The notes below the pieces were generated by a model that saw only the letters and a program-made list of their open reading frames with translations, made no database searches and was not told where the DNA came from. From NCBI GenBank assembly GCA_964583165.1, contig CAZOVK010000071.1:1-12031 (forward strand): 12,031 bases of DNA, written 5' to 3'. Each line of letters starts with the position of its first letter. Within the stretch, counting starts at the first letter, position 1. A program made the position numbers and the translations under genes. The stretch comes from CAZOVK01 sp964583165 (GTDB lineage: Bacteria > Bacillota > Clostridia > Lachnospirales > WRAX01). Shown in pieces: positions 1 through 6,849 of the stretch.

Positions 1-72
1 ACCGATAAGTTTCTCATAAATATCGGCTTCCTGCTCCAAAATATCCATAAGCTCAACTATAAGCCCAGCCAT
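1..72 (-). CDS. flgN: FlgN-like flagellar export chaperone, N-terminal fragment (cut by window edge)
   Basis: Only the first 24 codons are inside the window (ATG at 72-70). They read as an acidic amphipathic helix, MAGLIVELMDILEQEADIYE followed by KLIG, which is how FlgN-type chaperones of Firmicutes begin. FlgN binds the hook-filament junction proteins FlgK and FlgL in the cytoplasm and escorts them to the flagellar export gate. The start lies 10 nt after the flgM stop, with a GGCGGT ribosome binding site just ahead. The flgM-flgN-flgK-flgL order is the usual Firmicutes arrangement, so flgK would be expected just beyond the left edge. The call rests on context plus the short helix, because the rest of the protein cannot be seen. 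Confidence 0.72.
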   Translation of the reverse strand, partial: MAGLIVELMDILEQEADIYEKLIG

Positions 73-82
73 AATTTACCGC

Positions 83-355
83 CTAAATATTCAATATCTT
101 AGCGGCGATGTCCTCCGCCTCATAATCGAGAGTGCCCGCCAGATACCGCGCGCGCAATTCTTCAACACGCGAAGCCCGAACGTCATCACCGGCGTCAATA
201 GCACGGCGCGCCATATTCAACAGCCTCGCTTCTGTGCTCACTGTAGCCGTATCAGTCGCCGCGACTTTAGCGCCCGCTTTAACCTTGGCTGATTTCGGAA
301 GGCTTGAAACATTCGTTTCGTAAATCTTCTGAATTCTGGAGATATTGCCTAGCAT
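83..355 (-). CDS. flgM: FlgM, anti-sigma-28 factor (negative regulator of flagellin synthesis)
   Basis: FlgM (90 residues, usual family length about 85-100) binds the flagellar sigma factor (sigma-28/SigD) and holds it inactive until the hook-basal body is finished and FlgM is exported. The conserved C-terminal sigma-binding region is clear. DTATVSTEA (residues 35-43) matches the family's D-x-V-x-I-S-x-x-A segment. Residues 58-89 carry the DVR-x-x-x-VEELRARYLAGTLDYEAEDIAAKIL helix pattern. The N-terminal 30 residues are lysine- and alanine-rich and probably disordered, as is typical. The ATG is preceded by GGAGGG at 362-367. It is the first gene after a terminator and is followed directly by flgN, so it heads a late flagellar operon that would have its own promoter. 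Confidence 0.9.
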   Translation of the reverse strand: MLGNISRIQKIYETNVSSLPKSAKVKAGAKVAATDTATVSTEARLLNMARRAIDAGDDVRASRVEELRARYLAGTLDYEAEDIAAKILNI

Positions 356-401
356 AATTAACCCTCCAAACTACCTTGCCAGTTACTATCTTTCATAATA
401 A

Positions 402-428
402 GTATCGTCAGATTAAAAAAATATATTA
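402..428 (-). promoter_or_regulatory. Candidate sigma-28 (SigD) promoter for flgM
   Basis: On the minus strand, TAAT (425-428) is followed after exactly 15 nt by GACGATAC (402-409). The flagellar sigma consensus in Firmicutes is TAAA-N15-GCCGATAT, so this has 3/4 and 6/8 matches with the correct spacing. A start near 395 would give a leader of about 40 nt with the GGAGGG site in it. Autoregulation of flgM by the sigma factor it inhibits is known in other bacteria. A sigma-A reading using GATACT as a -10 is also possible, but I see no good -35 for it. Confidence 0.45.
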
Positions 429-451
429 GAGTTATTTATGGAATGAATAAT

Positions 452-495
452 GGCTAAAAGCGGTTTACAGACGTTTAAGAACACCCATAAACCGC
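452..495 (-). terminator. Intrinsic terminator after pyrD
   Basis: On the minus strand GCGGTTTA (488-495) pairs perfectly with TAAACCGC (460-467), an 8-bp stem with a 20-nt loop, followed directly by CTTTTAG. It lies 16 nt after the pyrD stop and ahead of the candidate flgM promoter, where a transcript end is expected. The T tract is short (four) and the loop long, so efficiency may be modest. The plus strand has no T tract, so it works only leftward. Confidence 0.55.
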
Positions 496-510
496 ACATA
501 AAAATCTGCG

Positions 511-1359
511 CTAAATCCTTTTGACCAGTTCATCCGCAATATCTGCCGAAGCTGTCGGATTCACGAAATGAGCCGTGCCCACTGACACAGCCGTTGCGCC
601 CGCATACAAAAATTCGAGCGCGTCATCAGAAGTCATAATCCCGCCCATACCAATAATTGGCAAGTTCACGGCCCGCGCCACCTGATAAACCATACGAAGC
701 GCGACTGGCTTAATAGCGGGGCCGCTCAACCCACCGAACGTATTCGCGAGCACGGGTTTTTTTGTTTTCAAATCGATACGCATACCCAACAGCGTATTGA
801 TGAGCGACAACGCATCAGCCCCGCCGTCGCGCGCCGCCCTTGCTATAGCCGTAATATCCGTGACGTTCGGGCTTAACTTCACAATAAGCGGTTGTCGCGC
901 GTGTTTCTTCACAGCCGCAACGACCGTTTCAACCGTCGCGGGGTCAGTGCCGAACGAAATGCCGCCCTCGCTGACATTAGGGCACGAAATGTTAAGCTCC
1001 AACAAATCGACATCAGCGCCCGCGAGCACGTCAACGCATTCGCAATACTCCTCAATCGTATGCCCACAGACATTAACTATCAGTTTCGCCTTAAACTGCC
1101 GCCAAAACGGTATCTCTTCGATAAACGCGTGAACCCCCGGGTTCTGCAAGCCCACGGCGTTAAGCATACCGCCATATGTTTCAGCCACACGCGGTGGTTT
1201 GTTGCCCGCCCATGGTGTTATCGAAACGCCCTTAACGGTGACCGCCCCGAGCTTGTTAACATCCGTAAGCCCCGCCGTTTCGCGCGAAAACGTGCCCGAA
1301 GCCGTAATCACAGGGTTCTGCAACTCAACGCCGCATATATTGACAATCGAATTAATCAT
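511..1359 (-). CDS. pyrD: Dihydroorotate dehydrogenase class 1B, catalytic FMN subunit
   Basis: PyrD oxidises dihydroorotate to orotate, the fourth step of pyrimidine synthesis, in the cytosol as a heterotetramer with PyrK. The family signatures run in order: SGTF (21-24), KGVS and GNKPPR (43-57), NAVGLQNPG (67-75), VNVCGH (95-100), NISCPNV (123-129, Cys126 being the class 1 active-site base), FGTDP (136-140), VKLSPN (160-165), a LINT...TFGGLSGPA...KPVAL stretch (187-221) and the phosphate-binding IIGMGGI...AGATAVSVGTA (235-263). It begins inside the pyrK stop codon (TAATG), with GAGGTGG ahead of it, so translation is probably coupled. At 282 residues it is about 25-30 residues shorter at the C-terminus than typical homologues. 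No homologous continuation is seen in other frames past the stop. Confidence 0.95.
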   Translation of the reverse strand: MINSIVNICGVELQNPVITASGTFSRETAGLTDVNKLGAVTVKGVSITPWAGNKPPRVAETYGGMLNAVGLQNPGVHAFIEEIPFWRQFKAKLIVNVCGHTIEEYCECVDVLAGADVDLLELNISCPNVSEGGISFGTDPATVETVVAAVKKHARQPLIVKLSPNVTDITAIARAARDGGADALSLINTLLGMRIDLKTKKPVLANTFGGLSGPAIKPVALRMVYQVARAVNLPIIGMGGIMTSDDALEFLYAGATAVSVGTAHFVNPTASADIADELVKRI

Positions 1360-2108
1360 TAAAAGTCCACCTCGTCAGCCCAGAATACGGGGCCGTCTTT
1401 ACACGCCTTCTTATAAACGCCACCCACACTGACCGCGCAACCCACACACGCGCCATATCCGCACGCCATGCGCTGTTCCATTGACACGCGACACCTGATA
1501 TTGTTCTCCTTAGCGTACATAGCCACAGCCCTAAGCATCGGCATGGGGCCACAGGCGAAAATCATATCCGTGTCAACATTATGCAGGTTCATTAACTGCA
1601 ACGGGTTCCCGTGAAAGCCCACGGCCCCGTCGTCTGTAGATATCTGCACCTTCGATTTCGCCGCAAAATCGGCGACCAAAAACGGCTCGTGTCTAAAGCC
1701 CAGAAAAGCCCGCGCATTCGTCAGCTGTTGCGCAAGGAACAACAGCGGCGGCACGCCAACGCCACCGCCAATCAGCACGGGTTTTTTCGGCATATCCGCG
1801 TCATCAGCCAAAAACGTATTTCCAAGCGGCGCAAGCACACGCACGGTATCGCCCGCCGAAAGTTTAGCCATCTCCTCCGTGCCCTTGCCCACAACCGCAT
1901 AAACAAACCGCAACAACCCCGTATCAGAGTCAGCCCCGCATATACTGATAGGGCGCGGCAACAATAAATCGGCGCGCTTCAAATAAATGTTCGCGAACTG
2001 ACCCGCAAGAGCGGCATTAGCCGCTTCTTTGTGTAATACAATAAGCTCAAAAATTCCCTCTGCGATGGGTTTGTTTGAAATGATAATACACTCGTCCATA
2101 AAAGCCAT
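1359..2108 (-). CDS. pyrK: Dihydroorotate dehydrogenase B electron-transfer subunit (FAD, [2Fe-2S])
   Basis: PyrK passes electrons from the PyrD flavin through a [2Fe-2S] cluster and FAD to NAD+. In the 249-residue product the FAD-binding RPISI is at 52-56, the nucleotide-binding IGGGVGVPP at 113-121 and ACGP at 185-188. The cluster cysteines are C216, C221, C224 (CGYGACVGC) and C236 (KKACKDGP), the complete C-x4-C-x2-C-x11-C set. I chose the ATG at 2108 because GAGGTG (2115-2120) lies 6 nt ahead of it. A GTG at 2117 would add three residues but overlaps that site. The upstream GH18 gene stops 12 nt before this start, and pyrD follows with a 1-nt overlap. Other pyr genes are not in the window. 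Confidence 0.95.
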   Translation of the reverse strand: MAFMDECIIISNKPIAEGIFELIVLHKEAANAALAGQFANIYLKRADLLLPRPISICGADSDTGLLRFVYAVVGKGTEEMAKLSAGDTVRVLAPLGNTFLADDADMPKKPVLIGGGVGVPPLLFLAQQLTNARAFLGFRHEPFLVADFAAKSKVQISTDDGAVGFHGNPLQLMNLHNVDTDMIFACGPMPMLRAVAMYAKENNIRCRVSMEQRMACGYGACVGCAVSVGGVYKKACKDGPVFWADEVDF

Positions 2109-2114
2109 ACAAAA

Positions 2115-2120
2115 CACCTC
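2115..2120 (-). promoter_or_regulatory. pyrK: Ribosome binding site deciding the pyrK start
   Basis: GAGGTG on the minus strand ends 6 nt before the ATG at 2108. It overlaps the in-frame GTG at 2117 that would otherwise give the longest reading frame, so it favours the ATG. It also abuts the GH18 stop codon (2120-2122), which fits translational coupling. Confidence 0.7.
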
Positions 2121-3841
2121 TAATCACTTGTCTTGAACTGCCAAATCGCGTCCTTTTCTAGCCCACGCGACCAGCCCGCGAAACCCGCCAGCTTATATTG
2201 ATTAACCAAATTCATGCGAAGACCAAACGACCGCTCGTCCTCGAGCCAGATTTTGTATCTAACCGACTCGCCGTCCTCCGTAGCTTTATACTCGGCGTAG
2301 TTTGAACCCGCCACAGCATCCCACTCAAACACGCCACCCGCTTCCGTCACAAGGCGGTAGGCATAATCCATGCCCAAGGCGCGGGGTTTTAGAGCAGTGA
2401 TTTCGCCGTTTTCGTCTAACACTTCTCGCCATAACCTTGAATAGAACGGCATACCGAGAATCACCTGCTCGGGGGCGGCTTCTTTAATCGTTTCAACCAC
2501 GCCGCTCTCAACAAAACCAAAACTCGCCACAGGCCCCGCTACAGGCGAGTTGCCCGCGTGTTCGTCATAACCCATAATCACGATATAATCTGCGACTTTG
2601 GCGACTTCTGTCCGATTATAATACAAATTATAATCTTTCGGTACATACATATCAACACTCAAAATCGCGCCCATTTCATGTAATCGCGGCGCCAATTCAC
2701 GCAAAAACTGTATATAATAGTCCGCATCTGCCTTTTTGACCATCTCAAAATCTATGTTAATGCCGTCCAGCTTGTACAGCGCGACGAGTTCGAGAACCTG
2801 ACGTATAACCTTCTCCCGCACGTTCGTATTCGTGAGCACATAGTTACTGACTTGACTGTCAAAGTTGTCGGTGAGCATCCCCCAGACCTGTATATCGTTC
2901 GCGTGTGCCCATTCAACATAACCCACGTCCGCAATATTCTTAATCGTGCCGTCGAGTGGTTCTGTTGAAAAGCTGAACCACGTCGGGCAAAGCACATTGA
3001 GCCTGTCGGGCTTTTGGTACAGACTCTCCTTCGCGTTCGCCTCATACGTCCAAATCTGGTCCCACGCCATAGCCACATAGGGCAATAAGGCGGGTTTCTT
3101 TGCGACCTCGGGTTTGCGTTCGTTTAACGGCAAGGCAAGCGGGGCGCTTAAATCCTTGGTTTTCACATACCCAATAACCCCGCTGTCAAGCCGCACAAGC
3201 GTAAAATCGCCCTCCTCGTCAAAACTCAAAACCACAGCGCCTTTTTTCAACTTAACCGCTATCGGGCTTTTAATATCGCTTTCATATCTCACAGCCGTAT
3301 CACGCGTAACAGTCGCTTCATACAGCCTGATACCCTGCAAGTCAACAATCACAAGTTTATACTCGGGCTCATACCTTACTGTCACGCCGTAAAGCGCCGT
3401 CAGAAGTTTCGCTGGCATGTAAAGCTTTCCCCCGTCAGAAATCACGGGCAAGTCCAGCGTAAAATCAGCATCATTGACGGTATAGTCTAAGCTGCCGCGC
3501 GTGAAGTAGATGCAACTAGATTCACTGGTCACGGTCACTCGACCCGCTGCCATATCAGCCAACAAATATGTGTCTATCTCATCTTTCACAAAATCGGTTG
3601 ACAAATAAATCTGCCCATCCTTAATCAAAGGCGCATCGGCTTCTTTAAGTAACATATCCCCCAGCACAACAAAACCGCGCGAATTCTCAAGTCCGCGCGC
3701 GATATAAAAGTTTTCGGTCTTGCCGTTCGGTATGTAAGGCTCAATCACGAAATAACCCACAATACCTACAAGAAGCAATATCGTTATGCCGATAAACACC
3801 ACTCGTGGGTTCGTGGTTCTCTTTGGTTTAGGCGTGTTCAA
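2120..3841 (-). CDS. Membrane-anchored GH18-family glycosidase with SH3-like and copper-amine-oxidase-N-like domains
   Basis: Residues 13-33 form one hydrophobic segment after a basic N-terminus, so the 573-residue protein is probably tethered outside the membrane. About 45-170 resembles the stalk domain often annotated copper amine oxidase N-like (paired DGQIYLSTDFV and GGKLYMPAKLL elements). About 175-230 looks like a bacterial SH3 domain (VKLKKGAVV...GVIGYVKTKDL). About 250-573 is a GH18 barrel with the DGINIDFE signature (359-366, catalytic acid Glu366), MGYDEH (423-428) and a closing GFAGWSRG (553-560). This architecture occurs in cell-wall or spore-cortex N-acetylglucosaminidases related to YaaH/SleL, so peptidoglycan is the likely substrate, by inference. 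It starts with TTG inside the end of the YihY gene (14-nt overlap) and has AAAGGA at 3848-3853. An ATG start is not available nearby. Confidence 0.85.
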   Translation of the reverse strand: MNTPKPKRTTNPRVVFIGITILLLVGIVGYFVIEPYIPNGKTENFYIARGLENSRGFVVLGDMLLKEADAPLIKDGQIYLSTDFVKDEIDTYLLADMAAGRVTVTSESSCIYFTRGSLDYTVNDADFTLDLPVISDGGKLYMPAKLLTALYGVTVRYEPEYKLVIVDLQGIRLYEATVTRDTAVRYESDIKSPIAVKLKKGAVVLSFDEEGDFTLVRLDSGVIGYVKTKDLSAPLALPLNERKPEVAKKPALLPYVAMAWDQIWTYEANAKESLYQKPDRLNVLCPTWFSFSTEPLDGTIKNIADVGYVEWAHANDIQVWGMLTDNFDSQVSNYVLTNTNVREKVIRQVLELVALYKLDGINIDFEMVKKADADYYIQFLRELAPRLHEMGAILSVDMYVPKDYNLYYNRTEVAKVADYIVIMGYDEHAGNSPVAGPVASFGFVESGVVETIKEAAPEQVILGMPFYSRLWREVLDENGEITALKPRALGMDYAYRLVTEAGGVFEWDAVAGSNYAEYKATEDGESVRYKIWLEDERSFGLRMNLVNQYKLAGFAGWSRGLEKDAIWQFKTSD

Positions 3842-4652
3842 GTTTTTTCCTTTCTGTTTCCATAATTCGTAAGACAGCGTTAATCTCGCCGCCCAGAAGC
3901 AGGATTATGCTTATGATGTTCAACCAGAAAATCATGATGAACACCGAAGCGATACTGCCGTAAGTCAGAGAAAAGCGCGAAAAGTTGTTGACATAGATAT
4001 TAAACAGCTTCGTTGACACCACCCAGATGACCGCCGTGAACAGCGCCCCGGGCATCACCGACATAAAACTAACGCGCTCAGACACCGAAATCTTATAAAT
4101 AAGCGCGACAATGATGTTTAAGAGCACCATTGCCAGAAGGTAACGCCCTATCCCGAACAGATAATCAGTCCATGAGGGTAGGTTAAACGGTATGAGCGTC
4201 AACAGCTTATCGCCGAAAACCAGAACCAGAAGGCTCAATATGAAACAGAGCGCGAAAATCCCAGATGCCAAGACTGCGATAATGCGCGAGCGGATAAACC
4301 CGCGCTTGTCCTCAAAGCCATAGGCAAGGTTTATGCCCCTCATTATGGCACAAAAACCACTCGATGAGCTATAAACCGCGAATAACAGCGAAAACGACAT
4401 CACGGCCCCGTGCCGCGCGTCTACGACCTCAACAACAATCGTTTCGATAAAATGCGCGATATTCTCGGGAAAAGCCAACGAAACCTGCTGAATGAACATA
4501 TCCGCGTCGAGGTTCATAAAACCCACAAGCGTTATTAAGAAAATCAGAAACGGGAAACTCGCAAGCAGTAATTTATACGTCAGCTCGTTAGCAAGCGACA
4601 GCACATTGTCCCGAAAAAACTCATCAACCAGTTTCTTCAAAAAAGTACGCAT
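3828..4652 (-). CDS. YihY/BrkB-family inner-membrane protein (formerly 'ribonuclease BN-like')
   Basis: This 274-residue integral membrane protein has six predicted membrane segments, at roughly 28-47, 85-103, 123-148, 168-187, 198-218 and 235-256. Family marks are the N-terminal LANELTYKLLLASFPFLIFL segment, the SSGFCAIMRGINLAYGFEDKR motif (97-117) and the closing YGSIASVFIMIFWL...LLLGGEINAV segment (231-260). The family's function is not settled. The old RNase BN name was an error, and roles in envelope physiology or transport are suggested. It reads first in a four-gene run with GH18, pyrK and pyrD. GGTAGGA precedes the ATG. The DnaA-box cluster lies immediately upstream, and its nearest box is 12 nt from the start codon. 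Confidence 0.88.
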   Translation of the reverse strand: MRTFLKKLVDEFFRDNVLSLANELTYKLLLASFPFLIFLITLVGFMNLDADMFIQQVSLAFPENIAHFIETIVVEVVDARHGAVMSFSLLFAVYSSSSGFCAIMRGINLAYGFEDKRGFIRSRIIAVLASGIFALCFILSLLVLVFGDKLLTLIPFNLPSWTDYLFGIGRYLLAMVLLNIIVALIYKISVSERVSFMSVMPGALFTAVIWVVSTKLFNIYVNNFSRFSLTYGSIASVFIMIFWLNIISIILLLGGEINAVLRIMETERKKLEHA

Positions 4653-4685
4653 TAAATCCTACCTTATCCACAAAGTCATCGCGAC

Positions 4686-4733
4686 GGTTTATCCATAGGT
4701 TTATCCGCTGGTTCATCCATCGGTTTAACCACG
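4686..4733 (+). repeat. Four tandem 12-bp degenerate repeats resembling DnaA boxes
   Basis: The units are GGTTTATCCATA (4686), GGTTTATCCGCT (4698), GGTTCATCCATC (4710) and GGTTTAACCACG (4722), with no gaps. The core GGTT-(T/C)-A-(T/A)-CC is kept and the last three bases drift. Aligned to TTATCCACA, the units match 8, 7, 6 and 7 of 9, so they look like low-affinity boxes 12 bp apart, on one DNA face at slightly more than one helical turn. On the minus strand the period equals four codons and spells a KPMDEPADKPMDKP-like string, but I do not think that is translated. Confidence 0.7.
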
Positions 4734-4826
4734 TTTTTCAACATTTCTAACAGTTATCCACAAAGTTATTAACTTATCCACAATTTCGGTCGATTTTGAA
4801 CGCCTGTTTTTCTGCACTTTCTAAGA

Positions 4827-4851
4827 TTTTCCACATTATGAATGTGGAAAA
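4827..4851. repeat. Perfect inverted repeat made of two opposed DnaA boxes
   Basis: TTTTCCACATT (4827-4837) and AATGTGGAAAA (4841-4851) are perfect 11-bp arms around a 3-nt ATG loop. Each arm contains TTTTCCACA, one of the accepted DnaA 9-mers. It sits 11 nt past the stop of the LTA-synthase-type gene, where a terminator might be, but neither strand has a T tract after the stem. Binding by DnaA, rather than classic termination, fits better. Confidence 0.65.
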
Positions 4852-4861
4852 CTATTCACAT

Positions 4862-6781
4862 CTAATCCCTAAACATGGGCGGCATGTATTTCGTTTCCTT
4901 ACCCCTGATACGAATCGTGAGCCGCGGCATGTTTTCCCCAGAAAAGCGCTGCTTCTGGTAACAATTCAACAAGACTAGCGCCCGCCGCATCTCAGGTGTG
5001 GCATACTCAACCAATTCGCCCTCACCGTTCACATACAAATGCGGAATAGCCGCGCGCAATACCTCATAGTTTTCGTAAAGAAACGCGAAATATTCGGGCT
5101 TGGGCAGTTTCGCCGCCTCCAATAACATAGCCCCGATATAGAACGAGCTTAAATCCCCCGCGATTTCAAAGCCCATATCATAGTTGGCCCAGAGCGCATA
5201 AGGGGTTGTAAACATCTTATACCTGTCATGCGTGTTTAATGCCGACAGGTCAGCCACGGGTTCGATAAAGCCCGTTTCTGTGTAACACGGCATGGCTTCT
5301 GTGCCGATAAGCGGCAGATGGTCACCGAAGTAGAACAAAACAGCGGGTCGGTCATAGCTTTCAAGAAACGCCAATAACTTATTGAGTGCTACATCCGCGT
5401 CATAAATGCCCTGTGCGTATGCGTGGAGCCCTCCGTTTAACTCTTCGTTTAGGTCAGATGTAACATTAAGGTTATACTCGTTCTCGCGAAACTTGATGTC
5501 ATAATATTCGTAATGATTCTCCATGCTGATGCCGAACAGAAACAGCGGCTCGCGTGTGTTGTTCAACTCGTTCACAATCGTGTCAACAAAGTAGTCGTCG
5601 GATATAAACAGCCCCTTTTTCGGTGCGTCACCCATGCTGTTGTCTGTGATAAAGCTGTCGAAGCCCAAGCGCGGGTAAATAGTGTCGCGGTTGAAGAAAT
5701 CGCGGTGATACGGATGAACGGCAACCGTGCGGTAGCCCAGATTTTTCAGCGAGTAGGGTAGGGCGTGTATATCGGGCGCGGGTATATACTGATCAGGCGC
5801 TTCAAACGGGATTGCGCCCGGCGTTGAAAGCAACATGAGATTACCCGTCAAAAACTCATATTCGGGGTTACACGTGCCGCCGCCGAAAGTCGGCGTAATT
5901 ATCCTATGCCCGTCTGTTATCGAGTCGAATGTTTTTGTCGGGTTCTTCGTATAGAATGTATTCGGAAAGTTTTTCGGGTCGGTGAAAGCCTCTGACATAA
6001 TAACGATTATATCAGGCGTAACCCCGGGCGGTGTTTGCGCCTGTAAAGCCCCGTATTTACGCGATAAAGCCGCCATCAGTTCATCAGAATACAAAGCGGC
6101 CGCCAAGTCGGCTACAGAAGATTGCGGGTTGCCGAACAACTCTTCCAAGTTTGCGTCATCCAGTATGTCGTCTGGTGTTAAACCGGCCGCCACAGCAATC
6201 GGCGAGGGGCTTAATGCCTGTGCTGTCAGATTTAAGAAGCCCACGGCCACGCCACGCTCAGAATACAAAAGGTTAGCCGATTCATAAAACGGTATCGGGC
6301 CGGCGGTGACAACGATAAACGTAAACCCCAAAGCGCAGGAAAACGCCGTCATGCGCTTACGCAAACTAAACTCGAAGCCCTTTTCAAGCAACAACAGCGC
6401 CAATGTCAGCGCAACAACGGCAATAGCCGCAAAGATAACCTCAGGGTAGACTTTGACTGTCGTAAACCCGAGGATATTCCCGAGTCTTTTGGCGAGTGAC
6501 AAATCTGACGGGCTTAACACAAACCCCGTCATTCGCCTCCTATAATAACTGCCGATATAAAGCGCTGTCAGCGGTAAAGCAACAGTAACACCCGCCGCGA
6601 ACAACGAATTAAGCAAAAGTGCCAGAATCGCGAACACTCCCGTAAACAGTGCCGCCGAAAAAATGAACGCGTCGGGGCTTAACGCGCCCGGGTTCAGCGC
6701 CTCAAGCGCTAATATCAGCAAAGGCGCGAACAAAACAGCCAAAATCACGCGTCGCCGATTACTTTTTTGTAGTAAACTCAT
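4862..6781 (-). CDS. LTA-synthase-type phosphoglycerol transferase / sulfatase-fold membrane enzyme
   Basis: This 639-residue protein has an N-terminal bundle of about five membrane segments (about 12-28, 36-60, 62-80, 115-133, 147-163). After a linker, an extracellular alkaline-phosphatase-superfamily domain spans about 255-560. Visible active-site elements are IVIMSEAF (259-266, metal-binding Glu264), FGGGTCNPEYEFLTG (299-313, nucleophile Thr303), VHPYHRDFF (355-363) and FGDHLP (485-490, metal-binding Asp487 and His488). These match the LtaS/MdoB-like family that moves glycerol phosphate from phosphatidylglycerol onto cell-surface polymers. The exact acceptor (lipoteichoic acid or another glycan) cannot be read from sequence. 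The start ATG has GGGGGAGAG just ahead (6783-6791) and a consensus promoter at 6808-6836 gives a leader of about 20 nt. The upstream neighbour is divergent. Confidence 0.87.
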   Translation of the reverse strand: MSLLQKSNRRRVILAVLFAPLLILALEALNPGALSPDAFIFSAALFTGVFAILALLLNSLFAAGVTVALPLTALYIGSYYRRRMTGFVLSPSDLSLAKRLGNILGFTTVKVYPEVIFAAIAVVALTLALLLLEKGFEFSLRKRMTAFSCALGFTFIVVTAGPIPFYESANLLYSERGVAVGFLNLTAQALSPSPIAVAAGLTPDDILDDANLEELFGNPQSSVADLAAALYSDELMAALSRKYGALQAQTPPGVTPDIIVIMSEAFTDPKNFPNTFYTKNPTKTFDSITDGHRIITPTFGGGTCNPEYEFLTGNLMLLSTPGAIPFEAPDQYIPAPDIHALPYSLKNLGYRTVAVHPYHRDFFNRDTIYPRLGFDSFITDNSMGDAPKKGLFISDDYFVDTIVNELNNTREPLFLFGISMENHYEYYDIKFRENEYNLNVTSDLNEELNGGLHAYAQGIYDADVALNKLLAFLESYDRPAVLFYFGDHLPLIGTEAMPCYTETGFIEPVADLSALNTHDRYKMFTTPYALWANYDMGFEIAGDLSSFYIGAMLLEAAKLPKPEYFAFLYENYEVLRAAIPHLYVNGEGELVEYATPEMRRALVLLNCYQKQRFSGENMPRLTIRIRGKETKYMPPMFRD

Positions 6782-6807
6782 ACTCTCCCCCGTATTGTGA
6801 CAGTTCC

Positions 6808-6836
6808 ATTATATTACTGTAAAATTACCGTGTCAA
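6808..6836 (-). promoter_or_regulatory. Consensus sigma-A promoter for the LTA-synthase-type gene
   Basis: On the minus strand TTGACA (6831-6836), a 17-nt spacer and TATAAT (6808-6813) match the housekeeping consensus 12/12 with ideal spacing. Transcription would begin near 6800, about 20 nt before the ATG, leaving just room for the ribosome binding site. A promoter this close to consensus is expected to be strong unless repressed. Confidence 0.88.
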
Positions 6837-6849
6837 ATGGGAAATTTTC

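Larger units (their letters stand above)
4664..4860. promoter_or_regulatory. DnaA-box cluster (orphan oriC-like or DnaA-regulatory region)
   Basis: The 209-bp gap between the YihY gene and the LTA-synthase-type gene is packed with DnaA 9-mers. Exact TTATCCACA occurs at 4664-4672, 4754-4762 and 4774-4782, all plus orientation. TTTTCCACA occurs at 4827-4835 and inverted at 4843-4851. One-mismatch boxes are TTATCCATA at 4689-4697 and CTATTCACA at 4852-4860. Weaker 6-7/9 matches (4701, 4713, 4725) fall in a 12-bp array between strong boxes. A strong-weak-strong order is how oriC arrays are built in well-studied bacteria. No dnaA or dnaN gene is present here, and I see no clear DnaA-trio or very AT-rich unwinding element. 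The alternatives are a DnaA-titration site or DnaA control of the leftward operon. Identification as DnaA boxes is firm; the function is open. Confidence 0.75.

Noticed and set aside
892..1362. Plus-strand 156-codon open frame opposite pyrD
   Set aside because: It is fully inside the clear pyrD gene, has no recognisable domain and no ribosome binding site, and is rich in Arg and Asn as antisense frames are.
4827..4851. Perfect hairpin as an intrinsic terminator of the LTA-synthase-type gene
   Set aside because: Neither strand carries a T tract after the stem. The arms end in A runs and are exact DnaA boxes.
4796..4978. Plus-strand 60-codon frame over the DnaA-box region
   Set aside because: It runs into the LTA-synthase-type gene on the other strand and lacks a ribosome binding site; the sequence is explained by the boxes.
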